NCBI GenBank assembly: GCA_932526585.2
Contig: OW052247.1
Coordinates: forward strand, 49,676,001-49,740,000
DNA length: 64,000 nucleotides
From: Philonthus cognatus
Taxonomy: Eukaryota; Arthropoda; Insecta; Coleoptera; Staphylinidae
Direction: 5' to 3'
Part shown: positions 20,881 to 30,831 of the stretch, in pieces
Layout: each line of letters opens with the position of its first letter
How positions within the stretch are numbered: position 1 is the stretch's first letter
The notes under the pieces: generated by a model
What the model was told of the DNA's origin: nothing
The model's input: only the letters and a program-made list of their open reading frames with translations
Databases searched by the model: none
Position numbers and translations under genes: made by a program

Positions 20881-21059
20881 CTTTTTGTTGGTTTTATTAT
20901 AACTTGACCTAAAAAACTGGATTTCTTAATTTTTTATTAGCCACTTTACGACTAGGTGACGCAAATTGTAACATACACTCTCGAATAGAATTCTCTCGAC
21001 TTGAGTTTATAAAAAAACCATAACTAACTCACACTGAAACTCATAAAAATTGCACCAAA

Positions 21060-21545
21060 CAACTTTAGACCAACAACAATAAGGAAAACCCTCCCCGTTC
21101 AAAATTTAAATTGACACTCGGAAAGCGTCAGGATCAATATTCTGTGTGAAATGAAATAATTCAGGATGTTTTCGAAAGTTTTGATACGGGGGGTGGTGGC
21201 GAGGGAGGCTGATTTGGAAGTTTTCGAATGTCGGGACACGGTTGACTGTCGATGAATAGTTGAATCCCCATTGAGGGATCTGTCACGAATTTCCTTTCCA
21301 CGGAAAATGGCTGAATTCACTTGACTACGTAATTATTATATTTGCGTAAGATTGCTGAATGGGCTCATTATGAATTCATCGTGTATATCAAGAAGTGAAG
21401 TAGTGAAGGGAGTGTGCGGGAGGAGGGGCGCAAACTTTCCTGAAAGACGTGTAATGAAGTTTCGGATCCCCGGGAAACGAATCAACCGGGGGATTCTTGA
21501 ATTTCGCGAAATGAAGAATTGATGGTTTGGATTATTCATTGAGGA
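21060..21545. other. Less AT-rich single-copy island
   Basis: Unrelated to other repeats here. Minus-strand open frames (21099-21320 and 21336-21539) lack recognisable domains. Candidate host non-coding sequence. Confidence 0.25.
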
Positions 21546-21861
21546 AAATTGGGGTAATTACAATTATTATGCTTTATTTAAATGGGAAATTGGATTAGAT
21601 TTTTTATTGTATCTTTTCCTTGTGGAATACAAATAGAAATATGAAGTATATATTTGCATAAGCCATTAAACAAATTCATACACTTTAAATTACACAACTA
21701 ATGTTTATATAAAGAAATAACTTTTGTATTGTAGAGGCTTCTACTTCGTTATACATGTTAATTTATCAATAAAAACCCATTTTTACAGCTGTTTTGTAGT
21801 TTGTTTTTCTCTAATCATTTTTGTATATATACCTGTTTTGTACGTAGTTTTAGTCACTTCA

Positions 21862-21905
21862 TGTTTGATAATGGCAAGCAAAATTTGCCGAAACTGCAGT
21901 CAAAT
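21862..21905 (+). ncRNA. Hammerhead-like motif
   Basis: TTGATAAT (21865-21872), stem II GGCAA-gcaaaat-TTGCC, GAAAC (21890-21894), TGCA, GTC. Stem III ACTGCAGT is self-complementary. Stem I is weak (one mismatch in four pairs). Downstream are taaactg.gttatacaaacaa and aaagt, shared with the palindrome at 22440, suggesting the same source element. Confidence 0.5.
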
Positions 21906-22145
21906 AAAAATAAACTGTGTTATACAAACAAAGTTAAAACGTTTTTATTGATATATAAATAAATAGTTACATAAAATCTTAAGATATTCTCAAAATATTG
22001 AAAATCTCAAAAACATTTTGAATTTTATAAATCGAGAACAAGTCTTAAAGTATTAAAAGATTAACAAAAAGTTAGAAAATTCAGGAAAACTGCTAAGATG
22101 TTAACATTGGAATTTTAGTTGAGATCAGTGTTTTACACGCGTGTC

Positions 22146-22253
22146 GCATGAAGTAAAATTTCGAGTTGAGAAAAGCCCGAATTTGGATTTGGACGCTGCG
22201 CGTCCAAATCCAAATTCTTAGGGCTTTTCTCAACTCGAAATTTTACTTCATGC
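22146..22253 (+). repeat. GH hairpin, class C
   Basis: Arms read gagttgagaaaagcc / ggcttttctcaactc instead of gagtttagaaaagcc / ggcttttctaaactc: the base change on one arm is matched on the other. Inner stem ggatttggacgc / gcgtccaaatcc. Flanks acgcgtgtc and ttagtctgggagtggaagac. Confidence 0.9.
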
Positions 22254-22439
22254 TTAGTCTGGGAGTGGAAGACATTCGTTTGGCAATTGTCAATATCTTA
22301 TTTGTTTTGTTTCTGTTTTATAGACAAAAAATAGTAAAATTAAGAACAGTTGTAAAATTATGAATATTAAGAAAACACGATGGTTTGGATTATTCATTAA
22401 AGAAAATTGGGGAGATTAGAATTATTATGCTTTATAAAT

Positions 22440-22610
22440 AAAACACTGTTTATCACTTTGTTTGTATAACAATTGGTTTATTTGGTGACTATAGTTTCGA
22501 TACTACACGTATCATTATCAAACGGTTTGATAATGATACGTGTAGTATCGAAACTATAGTCACCAAATAAACCAATTGTTATACAAACAAAGTGATAAAC
22601 AGTGTTTTAT
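22440..22610. repeat. Long perfect palindrome holding hammerhead-like motifs on both strands
   Basis: aaacactgtttatcactttg starts the left arm and caaagtgataaacagtgttt ends the right arm, with a single g at the centre (near 22524). The arms, about 83 bp each, look perfect. Each contains the same hammerhead-like motif, head to head. Confidence 0.9.
22524..22564 (+). ncRNA. Hammerhead-like motif (right arm of palindrome)
   Basis: Stem I GGT/ACC, TTGATAAT, stem II GATAC-gtgta-GTATC, GAAAC, TATA, GTC. Five-pair stem II differs completely in sequence from the other copies while the core blocks are kept. The mirror copy lies on the minus strand at about 22484-22523. Confidence 0.6.
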
Positions 22611-22744
22611 TTATGTTCAACAATGTATAACGAAGTAGAAGCCTCTATAATCAGTGAATTATTATGCTTTATTTAAATGGAAAAATAGATTAGATTTCTT
22701 ATTGTATCTTTTCCTCGTGGAATACAATTAGAAATATGAAGTAT

Positions 22745-23115
22745 ATACCGGGCGTTCGATAAAAAAAAAACGCGATAAAAAAACGCGATAAATATGTTAT
22801 TTATTAAGTATAAATGAAATTGTTATTTATTGACCGATTTTCTTGAACTAAAAACCAAAGGCTTTAAATACTAAAAGGTTTGAATACTAAAAAATGACAT
22901 TAATATTCATTTTTTTTAATAATAGATTAATTGCCAAATAATAGCCAATTTAAAATGTTTAAACGGCTGCCTGTAATGTTTTATTTTTATTACATTAGAC
23001 ATTATTTTTCAGAATCCAATAAAACGCCCAATATGTTGTTTTTCAAAAATATTGTCGTCGAAAATAAATTGCAATAAATCTTCTATTTAAAATTATATTT
23101 AAAAAAAATTAGTAT
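22745..23115 (-). repeat. Inverted copy of the 14-15 kb block
   Basis: Starts with a mariner-like end ataccgggcgttcgataaaa, then aagcgctt-free AT sequence and ttgaatactaaaaaatgaca, ggctgcctgtaat, cagaatccaataaaacgccc and tattgtcgtcgaaaataaat, which are the reverse complement of 15170-15420. Confidence 0.7.
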
Positions 23116-23164
23116 GCCTTGGAAAACATTGTAACCTCTTCTTTTTAATTTGTTATTTTTGTAA

Positions 23165-23208
23165 TTCCTTTGAGAATGGTCGTCATTGACCGAAACACGA
23201 GTCAGGAA
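23165..23208 (+). ncRNA. Hammerhead-like motif
   Basis: Stem I TTCCT/AGGAA (five pairs), TTGAGAAT, stem II GGTC-gtcatt-GACC (four pairs), GAAAC, ACGA, GTC. All three blocks and both stems are intact although the stem sequences differ from every other copy. Downstream aacatgaaactaaacaagtg resembles PLE ends here (gtgaaacaaaccaagtg). Confidence 0.65.
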
Positions 23209-23502
23209 ACTGAATACAACATGAAACTAAACAAGTGTTTATTTTGAAATGACCTAATATGGAGATTTATTAGTTTAGTAATCACTAGCTAATTGCAGCT
23301 TCATTATTGACTGATTCGAAAAAAGTTTCAAAGCCTTCTTTAGTCACTTTTTAGTATTTGATAATTTAAACGTTTATAATTTTACACAGTGTTGCTTTTG
23401 ATAACATTTTTTTTTTTCTTAAGGAATTTATTCCAATTCAACTAAAATATGCTCTAATTATTCGTATTGATTATTAATAATTTACAAATTTGATCAAGAC
23501 TT

Positions 23503-23992
23503 GCAAAATATTTCCATAATTTTATTCAGTAACTTTTATTTGCATTAAGTGCACCTAAAACATTAATTTGAAGTCTTATTATTTTCATTAGTTTAATTTA
23601 AATTAAAATATATTGAAAACGAAAGAAGATAGGTAGAGGGAATGCTAGTATAGATCAATACAGAATTAAATTCTGTGTCAGAATATGTCAATATATACAG
23701 GGTGTTTTATTTGAAAAAATCGAGATTTATTTATTTAAAGTTGACTAAATAATATTTCCATAATTTTATTCAGTAACTTTTATTTGCATTAAGTGCACCT
23801 AAAACATTAATTTGAAATCGTATTATTTTCATTAGTTGAATTTAAATTAAAATATATTGAAAACGAAAGAAGATAGGTAGAGGGAATGCTAGTATAGATC
23901 AATACAGAATTAAATTCTGTGTCAGAATATGTCAATATATACAGGGTGTTTTATTTGAAAAAATCGAGATTTATTTATTTAAAGTTGACTAA
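23503..23992 (+). repeat. Recent 244-bp tandem duplication
   Basis: atatttccataattttattc begins both copies (about 23505 and 23749); differences are very few. Each contains the cagggtgttttatttgaaaa box. Third-order relatives lie at 17.4-17.9 kb. Confidence 0.85.
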
Positions 23993-24395
23993 ATGTGGGA
24001 TGAAATTTTGAACACTCTGTATTTTATTATTCCAAAAATGTATCACCATTGGGTATCTTCAGGTATTGGCTTTTTTAAGCCAACGTGGCATCCCTACGAT
24101 TTGTATCTGTTCGGAAATACGAATTTTTAAGTGAATTACTAAAAAGCACTAAATTTTAACCAAATGTCAAATTTCTCTAGAACAGTTAAATTTGGAGGTT
24201 ATGTTACAATGATTTTCTTCATAGAATGTAATGTAGAATCCAAATTCTTAATAAAAAAATACAGCATTCCATTTTAAATAAGGGAGTTGGTGTTCACTTC
24301 CGGTATAACCGGAAGTTTTAAGTTTTGAAAACATTTTCATTGAAACGAGCACACACGATTACGATACAATACATTAATAAGAAGTTCATATACTT

Positions 24396-24995
24396 TTAGT
24401 GTGTGGCTTCGCTGGAACACCTTGTATATCCAGTTAGCCAGTCTCTGTATAAAATTTGGTAACAGCGTTTGGATGCGGCATCCAAAAGCAAGACCGGTGA
24501 TTGGTGTATACAGAGTGGGGTATTTAACGTGTTTTTCGCAAATATTTCGAAAACAAAGCATTTGACGCAGAAATTACCTTAGTGAAAAGTAATTGTATAG
24601 AAAGGAGCCGTAATTATGTAATATTGGTTTTCTCACAGGTGGCGCTGTTATCGCTAAAACAATGTCAACTCAATTTTTTTAACGGGAAGTCCTATATTTG
24701 ATTGCAGATTCAGATTCCTCGTAAAAAATAAGAATAATTTATCTAACAATTTTTTTTTGTCAGCCTGATTTACGGCGTTGTAATCTGTATGATTATTTTT
24801 TACTCAGGTAATTTCTGCGTCAAATGTTTTGTTTTCGAAATATTTGCGAAAAACACGTTAAATGCGTCACCCTGTATACACCAATCACCGGTCTTGCTTT
24901 TGGATGCCGCATCCAAACGCTGTTACCAAATTTTATACAGAGACTGGCTAACTGGATATACAGGGTGTTTCTGCGAAGCCACACACTCGTACCCC
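24396..24995. repeat. Foldback element, about 190-bp arms
   Basis: Left arm: agtgtgtggcttcgctggaa, ttgtatatccagttagccag, gcgtttggatgcggcatcca, then gtatttaacgtgtttttcgc. The right arm mirrors it (24815-24995), including tatacagggtgtttctgcga. The 200-bp centre (24590-24795) shows no gene. TA-flanked cagggtg pieces in the arms suggest Tc1/mariner derivation. Confidence 0.8.
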
Positions 24996-26330
24996 ACATC
25001 CTAACCATAGTCTCTCCGTTTCTACTTGATTTTCAGTTCTCCCATGGGCATTGGCTCTCCTTGCGTAAACTAAGTTAGACAAATGGCATATTTTATTCCG
25101 GAGATTTATTTTTTTAAATATTCCTTATCATGATAGACATAATAATACAAGACATGGAAAGCTTAGAGATAATTATGTACAGACATACACGATATTTTAT
25201 AATACGAATCTTGGTGAAGGTAAAGAGAATTAATTATTTCAAGTTATTAATATCATGCAGACTCTGTAAATACATGCAGTTTCCTTTAATTTCACGTGTA
25301 AGAATAAATGGATGCACTCTGCATGAAGCGTACCCGGCGTTAAAATTGCGACTCATCCCTCAAAAACTAATTTGGAGGCATTAGTTCGAAAGCAAGTTCC
25401 ACTGTGTTCACTCTCTCTCTCTATCCATCCAGATAGGCGAAATGAAATATGGAAATGTAATTTCGTCTATATGTGCAACGTGAGCTTCGAACTCAGAAAC
25501 GTACACTTCGAATAAAGCTTTTTCAATTAATTTATGCAAATCTTTGACGTTCTCCATATACCTGGATATATGAATATCATCCACACAGGCAAAAAGAAAA
25601 AAATATAGTGAAAGAATGAAATCATCAATTTTTATTGCCTACTAAAATATTAATGATATTATTATATGAAATCGAAAATGTGTAAAATATGTATAGAGAA
25701 ATTTGGAAAATGGATGTCTGCTCAATATAATAATTTAGTTTCCATGGCCGTAGCAAGGATTTCAACAGGGAAAGGAGCAGATAATATGCCCATACGCCAC
25801 ACACCATTTCATTCTTAGTTTTATTTTGTTATGGTATCCTTGCCTTATCGTAATACAATGTTGAGCCTGCCATTTGGACTAGCCAAGAAGAAAAAAAAAT
25901 ATTTTGTTATGACAATTTTCTTTGTTGTCATTTTTTTAATACCTGAACATTTGGATTGATTTGTAGTGCTTTCTTCACGTGTGTGAAAAGAGACAGAAAA
26001 CTTCATAATATGTCTGCTAAGGTTTTTAAACGAAAAACGCGAAAATGTATGTTCCGATATGCAGCTTTAAAATTTTAAGGTTAAACTTCACATGTTGACA
26101 ATGTCTTTGTAAAACTAAATCTGCAAAAACCCAGCCCCAAATCATTTTAATTAATGTGCACAATCATTTTAAATGTGAGTTTAAGTGGTATAATTCCAAT
26201 TTCCACATCTAGTAAATAGTTCAGGTATTTACAGAAATAAATAATGCGTTTATGTTGATTTTGTGTAAGCTCAAACGAAAATGTTAGTTGAATCGAATGC
26301 GTATTGAGTAGATTTAGCAAATAGTCATCA
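24996..26330. other. Non-coding DNA, nothing recognised
   Basis: A CT run at 25411-25425 and a block around 26080-26240 that recurs at 48050-48200 (aaaactaaatctgcaaa.acc, aatgtgcacaatc.ttttaaatgtgag). No coding similarity. The shared block marks another dispersed repeat. Confidence 0.4.
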
Positions 26331-26331
26331 G

Positions 26332-26730
26332 TATAAATGAAATTGCCAATTCTTGGTTGCAGAATACTTCAAACACTAAAAGTGCGATTCTTTTCGCAAA
26401 CTACAACAAGTTAGTCTTACAAAGACTATATCAAATACTCATCGAAACAACTACTTCCCGAGCTAATACCCCGACGAACATTGAATTATACAACAAGTGT
26501 TTGCTGTTACATGCATATTATTGCATTTGCAGTAGGTTACTGTATGTAACAGCAAACACTTGTTGTATAATTCAATGTCTGTCGGGGTATTAGCTCGGGA
26601 AGTAGTTGTTTCAATGAGTGTTTGATATAGTCTTTGTAAGACTAACTTGTTGTAGATTGCGAAAAGAATCGCACTTTTAATGTTTGAAGTATTCTGCAAC
26701 CAAGAATTGGTAATTTCATTTATACTTATG
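26332..26730. repeat. Large palindrome, about 180-bp arms
   Basis: Left arm 26332-26516 (tataaatgaaattgccaatt ... caacaagtgtttgctgttac) is the reverse complement of 26540-26729, with a centre of about 25 bp (gcatattattgcatttgcag). A third, direct copy of the inner arm lies at 26845-27016. The arms share gaagtagttgtttcaatg with the dispersed family at 20.6, 34.3 and 52.8 kb. Confidence 0.88.
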
Positions 26731-26790
26731 TTTGAACGGTAACGTGACCGCCAGTCTAAGGTGTCAAATTACTTAGAGGGAATGGTAAAG

Positions 26791-26829
26791 CTATACTGAT
26801 GAGAGATAAATCTCGAAACGCGTCTATAG
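26791..26829 (+). ncRNA. Canonical type I hammerhead ribozyme motif
   Basis: Stem I CTATA (26791-26795) pairs with TATAG (26825-26829). Core CTGATGA (26796-26802), stem II GAGA-taaa-TCTC (26803-26814), GAAA (26815-26818), C-GC-G (26819-26822), then UC with the expected cleavage after C26824. Every conserved core base is present. Stem III is the palindrome ACGCGT with no loop, so a monomer could not close it properly; two transcripts could pair through it, as described for hammerheads of PLEs and retrozymes. It lies between a large palindrome and a third copy of its arm. No PLE coding sequence is adjacent. Confidence 0.85.
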
Positions 26830-26844
26830 ATGGCCTGAATAATT

Positions 26845-27016
26845 TGACTCAAATTGTTGCATTTGCAGTAGGTTACTGCATGTAACAGCAAACACTTGTT
26901 GTATAATTCAATGTCCGTCGGGGTATTGGCTCCGGAAGTAGTTGTTTCAATGAGTGTTTGATATAGTCTTTGTAAGACTAACTTGTTGTAGATTGCTAAA
27001 AGAATCACACTTTTAA
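26845..27016 (-). repeat. Third copy of the 26.3-kb palindrome arm
   Basis: ttgcatttgcagtaggttac through aaaagaatcacacttttaaa follows the right arm of the palindrome with a few substitutions (ggctccggaag for gctcgggaag). Confidence 0.85.
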
Positions 27017-27164
27017 ATAGTTATCAGATTAATCTGTTAATACAGGGATTTTTTTTTTAAGTATACATACAGGGAATTTTCTATTAGGTAGGTTAGGTAG
27101 GTACATATGCATACGCTTTTTTTCAATTTGGAGCATAAAACGAGTGTTTTCCACTCCCAGACAA

Positions 27165-27285
27165 AGCTAAAGTAAAATTTCGAGTTTAGAAAAGCCTGAA
27201 AATTTGGTTTGGTCGCGTAGCGCGAAGCGCGGAGCGGCCAAACCAAATTTTCAGGCTTTTCTAAACTCGAAATTTTACTTCATGC
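27165..27285 (-). repeat. GH hairpin, class A
   Basis: First arm starts gctaaagtaaaatttcgag (outer tip decayed). Inner stem ggtttggtcgc / gcggccaaacc, tip gtagcgcgaagcgcggagc with nested GC palindromes. Confidence 0.88.
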
Positions 27286-27365
27286 GCCACGCGTATTAAG
27301 CACTGAAAGCACAAATATTATAAACGAGTAAACTTCGGTTGAAATCAGTATCGTATACGCGGGGC

Positions 27366-27486
27366 GCATGAAGTAAAATTTCGAGTTTAGAAAAGCCTGA
27401 AAATTTGGTTTGGTCGCTCCGCGCTTCGCGCTACGCGACCAAACCAAATTTTCAGGCTTTTCTAAACTCGAAATTTTACTTCATGC
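27366..27486 (+). repeat. GH hairpin, class A
   Basis: Inner stem ggtttggtcgc / gcgaccaaacc, tip tccgcgcttcgcgctac. Follows its minus partner after 80 bp; the pair points inward with gcgccacgcg and gcggggcgc facing each other. Confidence 0.9.
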
Positions 27487-27717
27487 TTAGTCTGGGAGTG
27501 GAAACCACTCGTTTAAACTTCAAATTGACTTCTTTTAAGAAGACAGCGAATATTCAAAAATCTACAACACGTAATTGGGATATGTATATTTAAAAGAAAA
27601 AATTCACAACAAATTATCATTTAAAGCTTTTTTAAAACAAATAACACTAATATACTCGTGACCTAAACAGTATGACATTGTCATGTAACGTCAAAATTTG
27701 ACACAACTACGAAAAAT

Positions 27718-27804
27718 CCTTGCAAATCTGGTTCGCGGAGCGACTAATCCAAGTTTTCAGGCGATTCTAAACTCGAAATTTTACATCATGCCTAATCTAG
27801 GAGT
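27718..27804 (+). repeat. GH hairpin relic
   Basis: aatctggttcgcggagcgac then ccaagttttcaggcgattct and actcgaaattttacatcatg. Right arm recognisable, left arm gone; flank cctaatctaggagtggaaac. Confidence 0.65.
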
Positions 27805-28036
27805 GGAAACACTCGTTAAAAGTTTTAAATTGAACGTTTTTAAAAATCAACAAATCCTTTAAAATTCATAGCGTATAAATCGATATATGTAGAACTAAAA
27901 GAAAACATCCCTGTATATAACAAATGTGTTAAACATTAACTACCTTAATGCATGCAATACTAAACGTTAGCAGGCAATTTTAAGAGTGTAATAAGGATGT
28001 TATTTACTTTGTTATAATATCTTTAAAATTTCTATT

Positions 28037-28565
28037 TTTTTTTTTTTTTTTAGGGGCAGGAAACGGAAGTTAGGGTTATTTCTGCCCTAGCACCGCAGCC
28101 GTGTGGCTTATTGTACTTCTTCCGTTACCGTAGTTAATCAAAAAGCTCTGTTTCCTTGGCTAGTCCCAGCAGCCTTTCGATCATCTTTCCCTTCGGGAAG
28201 TGTCTGCATATTGGATCTTCTGTGAACAGTTTCATGTTATGCAGGTGCTTCCTTAGGGTACAGTGTCCAGTTATCAGTCCTGTGACTATTCTAAGGTTGT
28301 TTCTACTGAGTCTGAGGGCCTCAGTTGCTAGTTCTTGGCAGGGTTTTTCCATCAGTAGTTTACTGTGTCTATGCCCTGTCAGGTTTTTCCAGCGCTCGGT
28401 GTGTCTTTCTAGGGTCCACTCTTTTGCGCTTGGTCTTATTGATTTTTTGGGAATCGGTTGCATTGGATCTGGTCCAATGTAGGGTCTGCGTGATCCAATC
28501 TTTTCCAGAGCATCGGCTTTCTCGTTGCCATCCTCCCCTGTGTGTCCCGGCGTCCAGCGTAGTGT
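28037..28565 (-). pseudogene. LINE 3' end with RNase H fragment
   Basis: Read on the minus strand from 28565: WTPGHTGEDGNEKADALEKI is the RNase H motif (GN-x-KAD), followed by a basic linker, LITGHCTLRKHLHNMKL and DPICRHF, the C-terminal part of I/R1-type non-LTR polyproteins, normally ending in a CCHC-like knuckle (here degenerate). A 3' UTR and a poly(T) on the plus strand (28035-28051) give the poly(A) tail. TTTCTATT at 28029-28036 and 28566-28573 is a target-site duplication. So this is a severely 5'-truncated LINE insertion; the retained part is only about 140 codons. RNase H removes the RNA of the RNA-DNA hybrid in the intact element. Confidence 0.85.
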
Positions 28566-28577
28566 TTTCTATTAGTC

Positions 28578-28708
28578 TTTTCCACTTTTATGTCAATATT
28601 AATAAACATAACAAAAACGTGGGAAATAATTACAGCCTTAATAATTTGAGGCTATAATTATTTACCCATGTTTTTAATATGTTTATTAATATTGACATAA
28701 AATTGGAA
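28578..28708. repeat. Foldback, about 55-bp arms
   Basis: ttccacttttatgtcaatat ... gtgggaaataattacagcct mirrors aggctataattatttaccca ... atattgacataaaattggaa. Centre taataatttg. Confidence 0.8.
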
Positions 28709-29520
28709 CTAAAATACAAATCAAACATTCTCAAATATAAAATCTATACATTTTATAAATAAATAATAAAACACACTTAAGAAAATTACACTATACTCCT
28801 GTTGTACCCTTCGTGTTTTGTGACAGAATCACAGACTTTATTAACCCATCAATAAAGCAGCAGGTAATAATTTGTAGGAATTATATGTAGTTTTCAGTGT
28901 TTTAATATTCTTATTTTTACATAATCATCCAGATTCGAGCACGTACAATCAATACGTTATTATACACAACAAATTCCCAGAATCTATAAAACTTTGGCTA
29001 CGATTTCGGTGTGCGGCTGTGTGTGTGTTTACGTAATGACCCCCGTAAAGCTCATTACGCTCATTAATGAAAGCTCGCATGTCGGTGATGATAATATTTT
29101 CCGTTGATATCTTATTTATAAATACGTGTGTGTGTGTGTGTGTGTGTGTATGTTTACAGCAGTTTGCTTTCCAAGGAGTTCATAAAACAAATTATAAGTG
29201 ATATATACATATAAGTGCTCTTATTTTATTAATTTGATTTTTTTACGATACTTGCCTATGCAATTGCTTAATGTATGTTGATTTTGAGGATTATTACTAT
29301 TTTACTTGCCCCAAACAAAATATGGAATTATTTTTGATTGAGAGTCAATTGGTTCGATGTAATATACTTGTATATACAGCATGTTCATAAAAATCCAAAT
29401 AGTTATACTTTTCTAAACTCTATAAAGCATAGACCACTTAAATATCGTGAAGTTCAAAAGCGTAAACATCAAATTAATTAAAGATAAAGTATCATTTTTA
29501 ACTTCACTTTAAATCCGTGT
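28709..29520. other. Non-coding DNA with a single-copy island and (GT)n
   Basis: At 28980-29160 composition shifts and ATTA-type sites cluster (gctcattacgctcattaatg). (GT)n tracts lie at 29022-29033 and 29124-29149. No recognised coding potential. Confidence 0.3.
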
Positions 29521-29533
29521 CTTGTACGCGTGG

Positions 29534-29562
29534 CGCATGAAGTAAAATTTCACTTTGAAGCG
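29534..29562 (+). repeat. GH hairpin, short left fragment
   Basis: cgcgtggcgcatgaagtaaa + atttcact, then sequence switches directly to the flank of the next copy (gaagcgtaaaacgag). A deletion probably joined two elements. Confidence 0.7.
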
Positions 29563-29592
29563 TAAAACGAGTATTTTTCACTCCCAGACTAA

Positions 29593-29713
29593 GCATGAAG
29601 TAAAATTTCGAGTTTAGAAAAGCCTGAAAATTTGGTTTGGTCGCGTAGCGCGAAGCGCGGAGCGACCAAACCAAATTTTCAGGCTTTTCTAAACTCGAAA
29701 TTTTACTTCATGC
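29593..29713 (-). repeat. GH hairpin, class A
   Basis: Perfect arms with inner stem ggtttggtcgc / gcgaccaaacc and tip gtagcgcgaagcgcggagc. First of an inward-facing pair with the copy 82 bp further on. Confidence 0.9.
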
Positions 29714-29795
29714 GCCACGCGTATTAAACACTGAAAGCAATAAAATATTGTGAACGAGTAAACATCGCTTGAAATCAATGTCTTGTACGCGTGGC

Positions 29796-29916
29796 GCATG
29801 AAGTAAAATTTCGAGTTTAGAAAAGCCTGAAAATTTGGTTTGGTCGCTCCGCGCTTCGCGCTACGCGACCAAACCAAATTTTCAGGCTTTTCTAAACTCG
29901 AAATTTTACTTCATGC
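29796..29916 (+). repeat. GH hairpin, class A
   Basis: Partner of 29593-29713. Flank is ttaacctgggagtggataac. The pair spacer carries ctgaaagcaataaaatattg, also seen (with changes) in the 27.3-kb pair. Confidence 0.9.
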
Positions 29917-30002
29917 TTAACCTGGGAGTGGATAACACTCGTTTAAAGCTTAAAATTTAACTTGAAAAATAAAACAAGGAATATCTGAAAATTTACGTGA
30001 CC

Positions 30003-30061
30003 CAACCAGATTTTATGCTTTTCTAAACTCGAAATTTTACTTCATGCTTAATCTAGGAGTG
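30003..30061 (+). repeat. GH hairpin, right half
   Basis: accagattttatgcttttct plus aaactcgaaattttacttca and flank taatctaggagtggaac; no left arm. Confidence 0.75.
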
Positions 30062-30378
30062 GAACCAGTCCTTAAAAGCTTCAAAATGAACGAAAATCTT
30101 AAGACGTGCGGCGAATTCATTGGTATTCAGTTTAAAGAAGGAATCCAAAAAGTTGATATATGGTGTGTCCTATTTATTTATTATATCACACAGCACAACA
30201 GCATTTCTGTTGCATGGAATATTTTACATGATTCTGAGCTAATTTTTGACGCTGATTTCAAATATGTTATCAGTTTTTATGTATCAGCTCTAGTTTTTGA
30301 GTTACAAGGGGCGGGGGCTGGTTTCTGAGAAAAAGCGGCATTCACCATTGAAAAATATTTAATTACAACAAAACTACA

Positions 30379-30795
30379 AATTCTAAAATTTTCTTTTATA
30401 TGATTTTCTACAGTTTTTAAACGACGAAGTGCTACTTTGAATGCTACAACAAAAATCTGCCATCATATGTGCATTCCGGCGAACCTGGTATCGTTCCTCC
30501 ATTGTCCGAATATCTTGGTGCGATCGTTCGCCCTGTTCCTCACTCAAGTCACCTAGATTTTCAGGAAATGATTTAAATGGCTGCGCAGGAAGTGCACTTT
30601 GATGCTCATGTTGCATCCAAGTTGCTGAAAGTGAGACAACATCTCTTCAGCGTGCTCAACGTAATCAACATCCCACTTATTAGCTAGGAAATTCTGAATA
30701 ATCCAGACAAACGAATCCCATGCATCTTTTTCAATTTCTCACATTGACCGGCTGAAATTAGGATCGTTCACCAACTTTCGAATTTGTGTATTTAT
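30379..30795 (-). pseudogene. TE-associated protein relic (SEEQGER...MMADFC)
   Basis: The minus strand encodes, in two frames, KWDVDYVEHAEEMLSHFQQL then GCNMSIKVHFLRSHL and, after a frameshift, NLGDLSEEQGERSHQDIRTM followed by ERYQVRRNAHMMADFC and KSYKRKF before a stop near 30383. This chain (..KVHFLHSHL..FPENLG..SEEQGERFHQDI..MADYCW) recurs in many uncharacterised arthropod proteins as far as I remember, and I take it to be the C-terminal part of a repeat-encoded protein, possibly the family seen at 242-790. I cannot name the enzyme. One in-frame stop (near 30737) and at least one indel show it is dead. Its upstream part may have been displaced by the SINE next door. Confidence 0.6.
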
Positions 30796-30831
30796 TATTT
30801 TAGTAATCTTATTACATATGACAAATTGTTT

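Larger units (their letters stand above)
27043..27913. mobile_element. TA-flanked double-hairpin element
   Basis: CAGGGATTTTTTTTTTAAG at 27043 and aaaagaaaacATCCCTG ending 27913 form mirrored ends, each bordered by TA (27041-27042 and 27914-27915). Inside are one minus and one plus GH hairpin 80 bp apart and a decayed third at 27718-27804. No transposase: it would need an enzyme in trans, plausibly a Tc1/mariner one judging by the TA target and CAGGG ends. Confidence 0.6.

Noticed and set aside
27405..27593. Recurring predicted peptides with ..FQAFLNSKFYFMLSLGVE..
   Set aside because: They are read through GH hairpins on either strand and exist only because the palindrome happens to lack stops. 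They change frame with each hairpin class and have no upstream or downstream coding context.
28156..28657. Plus-strand frames of about 110 codons
   Set aside because: Shadows of the minus-strand RNase H fragment, running past its end into a foldback.
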